6,047 bases of DNA from contig CATZKS010000115.1 of assembly GCA_958421035.1 (NCBI GenBank), forward strand, positions 1-6,047, in the 5' to 3' direction. This document shows, piece by piece, positions 4,699 to 6,047 of this stretch (position 1 is the stretch's first letter; the number at the start of each line of letters is the position of its first letter). The notes beneath the pieces are model-generated. The model was given only the letters and a program-made list of their open reading frames with translations, searched no databases and was not told the origin of the DNA. This DNA comes from an uncultured Collinsella sp. Lineage in GTDB: Bacteria > Actinomycetota > Coriobacteriia > Coriobacteriales > Coriobacteriaceae. A program made the translations under genes and the position numbers.

Positions 4699-5979
4699 AT
4701 GCTCGCCTCTCTTTTCTCAAAACCTCAACCATCGCTGTCCGTGCAGGCCAAGCGCCTGGTGGCGATGCGCTTTCTCATCTACACCGGTTTTCAGACCAGC
4801 TACTTTATCGGTGTCATCGGAACGCTCACCTATGCAGACGATGCCTCGGTCGTGGCGACATCGCTGGCCGTTCTGTTTATGAACGTATTCGTGATCCTGG
4901 GATCCTTTGCGGGCGGCGCTGCGCTCGACGCCTGGGGCCCGCGCCACCATTTCTTGCTGAGCATCGTGGGTACGCTGGCAACCGGCGCGGCGATCCTCGT
5001 TTTTGGCAGCGCGACCGGCATCGTCCTGCTCGGTGCGGCGCTCCTGGGCTTTGTGATGGGGTTCGCCCAGCCCATCGCCACATCCTATCCAGCCTACCTC
5101 ACCAACGATCCTGTCGAGCTCAAAGACATCAACTCCGCCATCGCCATGTTTTCAAACGTGAGTATCATCGTTGGCCCCACACTGGGCGGCTTTATCGCGG
5201 CGGCTGCGTCGTCGCGCGCGGTGTTCGTGCTTATGATGCTCTTTACCGCGTTGGCGCTCATTGCCGGTTGGAGCTTTAGGCCGCAGACCAGCCATGTCTC
5301 CGGGCATGCGGATGCCGATTCAGCGGAGGAAGGGGAGCGTGCGGGACAAAGCTCCGACTCCAGCAAATCCACCCGCGCAACCTTCGCGACCAGCATCAAG
5401 ACGGTTTTTACCAACAGCGTCCTCGCCCTGCTGTTCTGCATTATTTTCCTTTCAAACTTTGGCTACGGCGCCTTCGATCCACTGGAGTCGTTCTTCTACC
5501 GTGATGTCCTGCACGTCGGCGTTGAGTGGATGGGCTGGCTCTCGTCGGCCAGCGGTGCGGGCGCGGTGCTGGGCGCCGTGGTCGCGCTCCGCTTGCCGCC
5601 GCACCTGGTCAACCTAAAAACGCTGCTCGTGGCGCTTATGTCCGTGGGCCTGGGAAGTTTGCTCTATGTGGGAACACCGTACGTGGGTGTAGCCCTCGTC
5701 GGCCAGATTGCCCTGGGCGTGGCGTGGGGCGTCGTCAACCCGCTCCACAACACGATCGTGCAAACGACGGCCCCGCTCGAGCAGCTCGGTCGCGTGAACT
5801 CGGTCATGGGCTTTGGCAACATGTTCGCCGGCGTGGCCCCGCTGGCGATTGCCCCGTGGCTGGCGGCGACGTTTGGTGTGCAGCAGACGCTCGTAGGGGC
5901 GGGCATGGTCGTGACGGCAGTTCCGGCGGCGTTGCTGCTGTTTGGCCGCCGGCATTTGGATCGTGCCGCAAGGCAGTAA
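4699..5979 (+). CDS. Major facilitator superfamily exporter, probable drug efflux
   Basis: This 426-residue membrane protein has about 12 hydrophobic segments in two halves separated by a polar, Ser/Glu-rich loop (about 195-232). The loop between helices 2 and 3 carries MFS motif A as 'GGAALDAWGPRHHF' (72-85, Asp77). Related segments recur in each half: 'INSAIAMFSNVSIIVGPTLGG' (144-164) and 'GRVNSVMGFGNMFAGVAPLAIA' (364-385). This pattern resembles the EntS/MefA-like branch of proton-driven exporters. The substrate cannot be read from sequence; drug or siderophore export is inference from the family. It appears to be a single-gene unit: a terminator precedes it, and repeat copy 3 begins at the base after its TAA. 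Confidence 0.9.
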   Translation: MLASLFSKPQPSLSVQAKRLVAMRFLIYTGFQTSYFIGVIGTLTYADDASVVATSLAVLFMNVFVILGSFAGGAALDAWGPRHHFLLSIVGTLATGAAILVFGSATGIVLLGAALLGFVMGFAQPIATSYPAYLTNDPVELKDINSAIAMFSNVSIIVGPTLGGFIAAAASSRAVFVLMMLFTALALIAGWSFRPQTSHVSGHADADSAEEGERAGQSSDSSKSTRATFATSIKTVFTNSVLALLFCIIFLSNFGYGAFDPLESFFYRDVLHVGVEWMGWLSSASGAGAVLGAVVALRLPPHLVNLKTLLVALMSVGLGSLLYVGTPYVGVALVGQIALGVAWGVVNPLHNTIVQTTAPLEQLGRVNSVMGFGNMFAGVAPLAIAPWLAATFGVQQTLVGAGMVVTAVPAALLLFGRRHLDRAARQ

Positions 5980-6044
5980 AAACCATCACAACATTCGATG
6001 AAAATCGCGATTTTGACGAAAAGCGTCGAATGTTGTGATGGATT
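5980..6044 (-). repeat. 65-bp palindromic intergenic element, copy 3 (inverted)
   Basis: Read on the minus strand, it aligns without gaps to copies 1 and 2 over all 65 positions, with the same 16-nt arms (one change, AAT for AAA, at the outer end near 6042). The perfect stem is 16 bp (5983-5998 with 6026-6041). In the core, the run that pairs as TTTT/AAAA in the other copies is TTTT on both sides. Here the internal palindrome AAAATCGCGATTTT (6001-6014) forms instead. It starts at the base after the MFS stop codon and may serve as that gene's 3' hairpin, but no T-run follows on the plus strand. Confidence 0.9.
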
Positions 6045-6047
6045 GCG

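Overview
The window looks like chromosomal DNA from a GC-rich gut actinobacterium of the class Coriobacteriia, most likely Collinsella or a close relative. This rests on codon use, the style of the proteins and the intergenic repeats, not on a database search. No rRNA, tRNA, CRISPR array or transposase gene is visible.

Layout: (1) Positions 1-354, minus strand: the first 118 codons of a MATE-family multidrug exporter, running off the left edge. A MerR-type promoter/operator (395-425) lies upstream, with a 19-nt spacer holding a dyad. (2) 672-1709, plus strand: a 345-residue protein whose C-terminal half resembles a Vsr/DUF559-type PD-(D/E)XK nuclease and whose N-terminus resembles AbiEi-like proteins. 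(3) 1945-4312: a compact two-gene molybdenum cofactor operon, moaA followed 4 nt later by a moaC-mobB gene fusion. MoaA and MoaC convert GTP to cyclic pyranopterin monophosphate. MobB is a GTP-binding adaptor for the late guanine-dinucleotide step. MoaD/MoaE, MoeA and MobA are not in the window. (4) 4313-4698: a dense non-coding stretch with a 114-nt imperfect palindrome, two related hairpins (the second a good intrinsic terminator) and a possibly structured leader. (5) 4699-5979: a 426-residue major facilitator superfamily exporter.

The most distinctive structure is a 65-bp palindromic element present three times: 506-570, 1748-1812 and, inverted, 5980-6044. Each copy has 16-nt terminal inverted repeats around a core of exactly 33 nt. 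All three copies are intergenic. The first two bracket the nuclease-like gene in direct orientation, and the third starts at the base after the MFS stop codon.

Other points worth attention are the moaC-mobB fusion, with an Ala-rich N-terminal extension and an insertion inside MoaC, and the MFS leader. In that leader a 14-bp RNA stem ends at the ribosome binding site and overlaps two tiny coupled reading frames. Transporters at both ends, one with a MerR-type operator, suggest drug-responsive export functions flanking a housekeeping cofactor operon.
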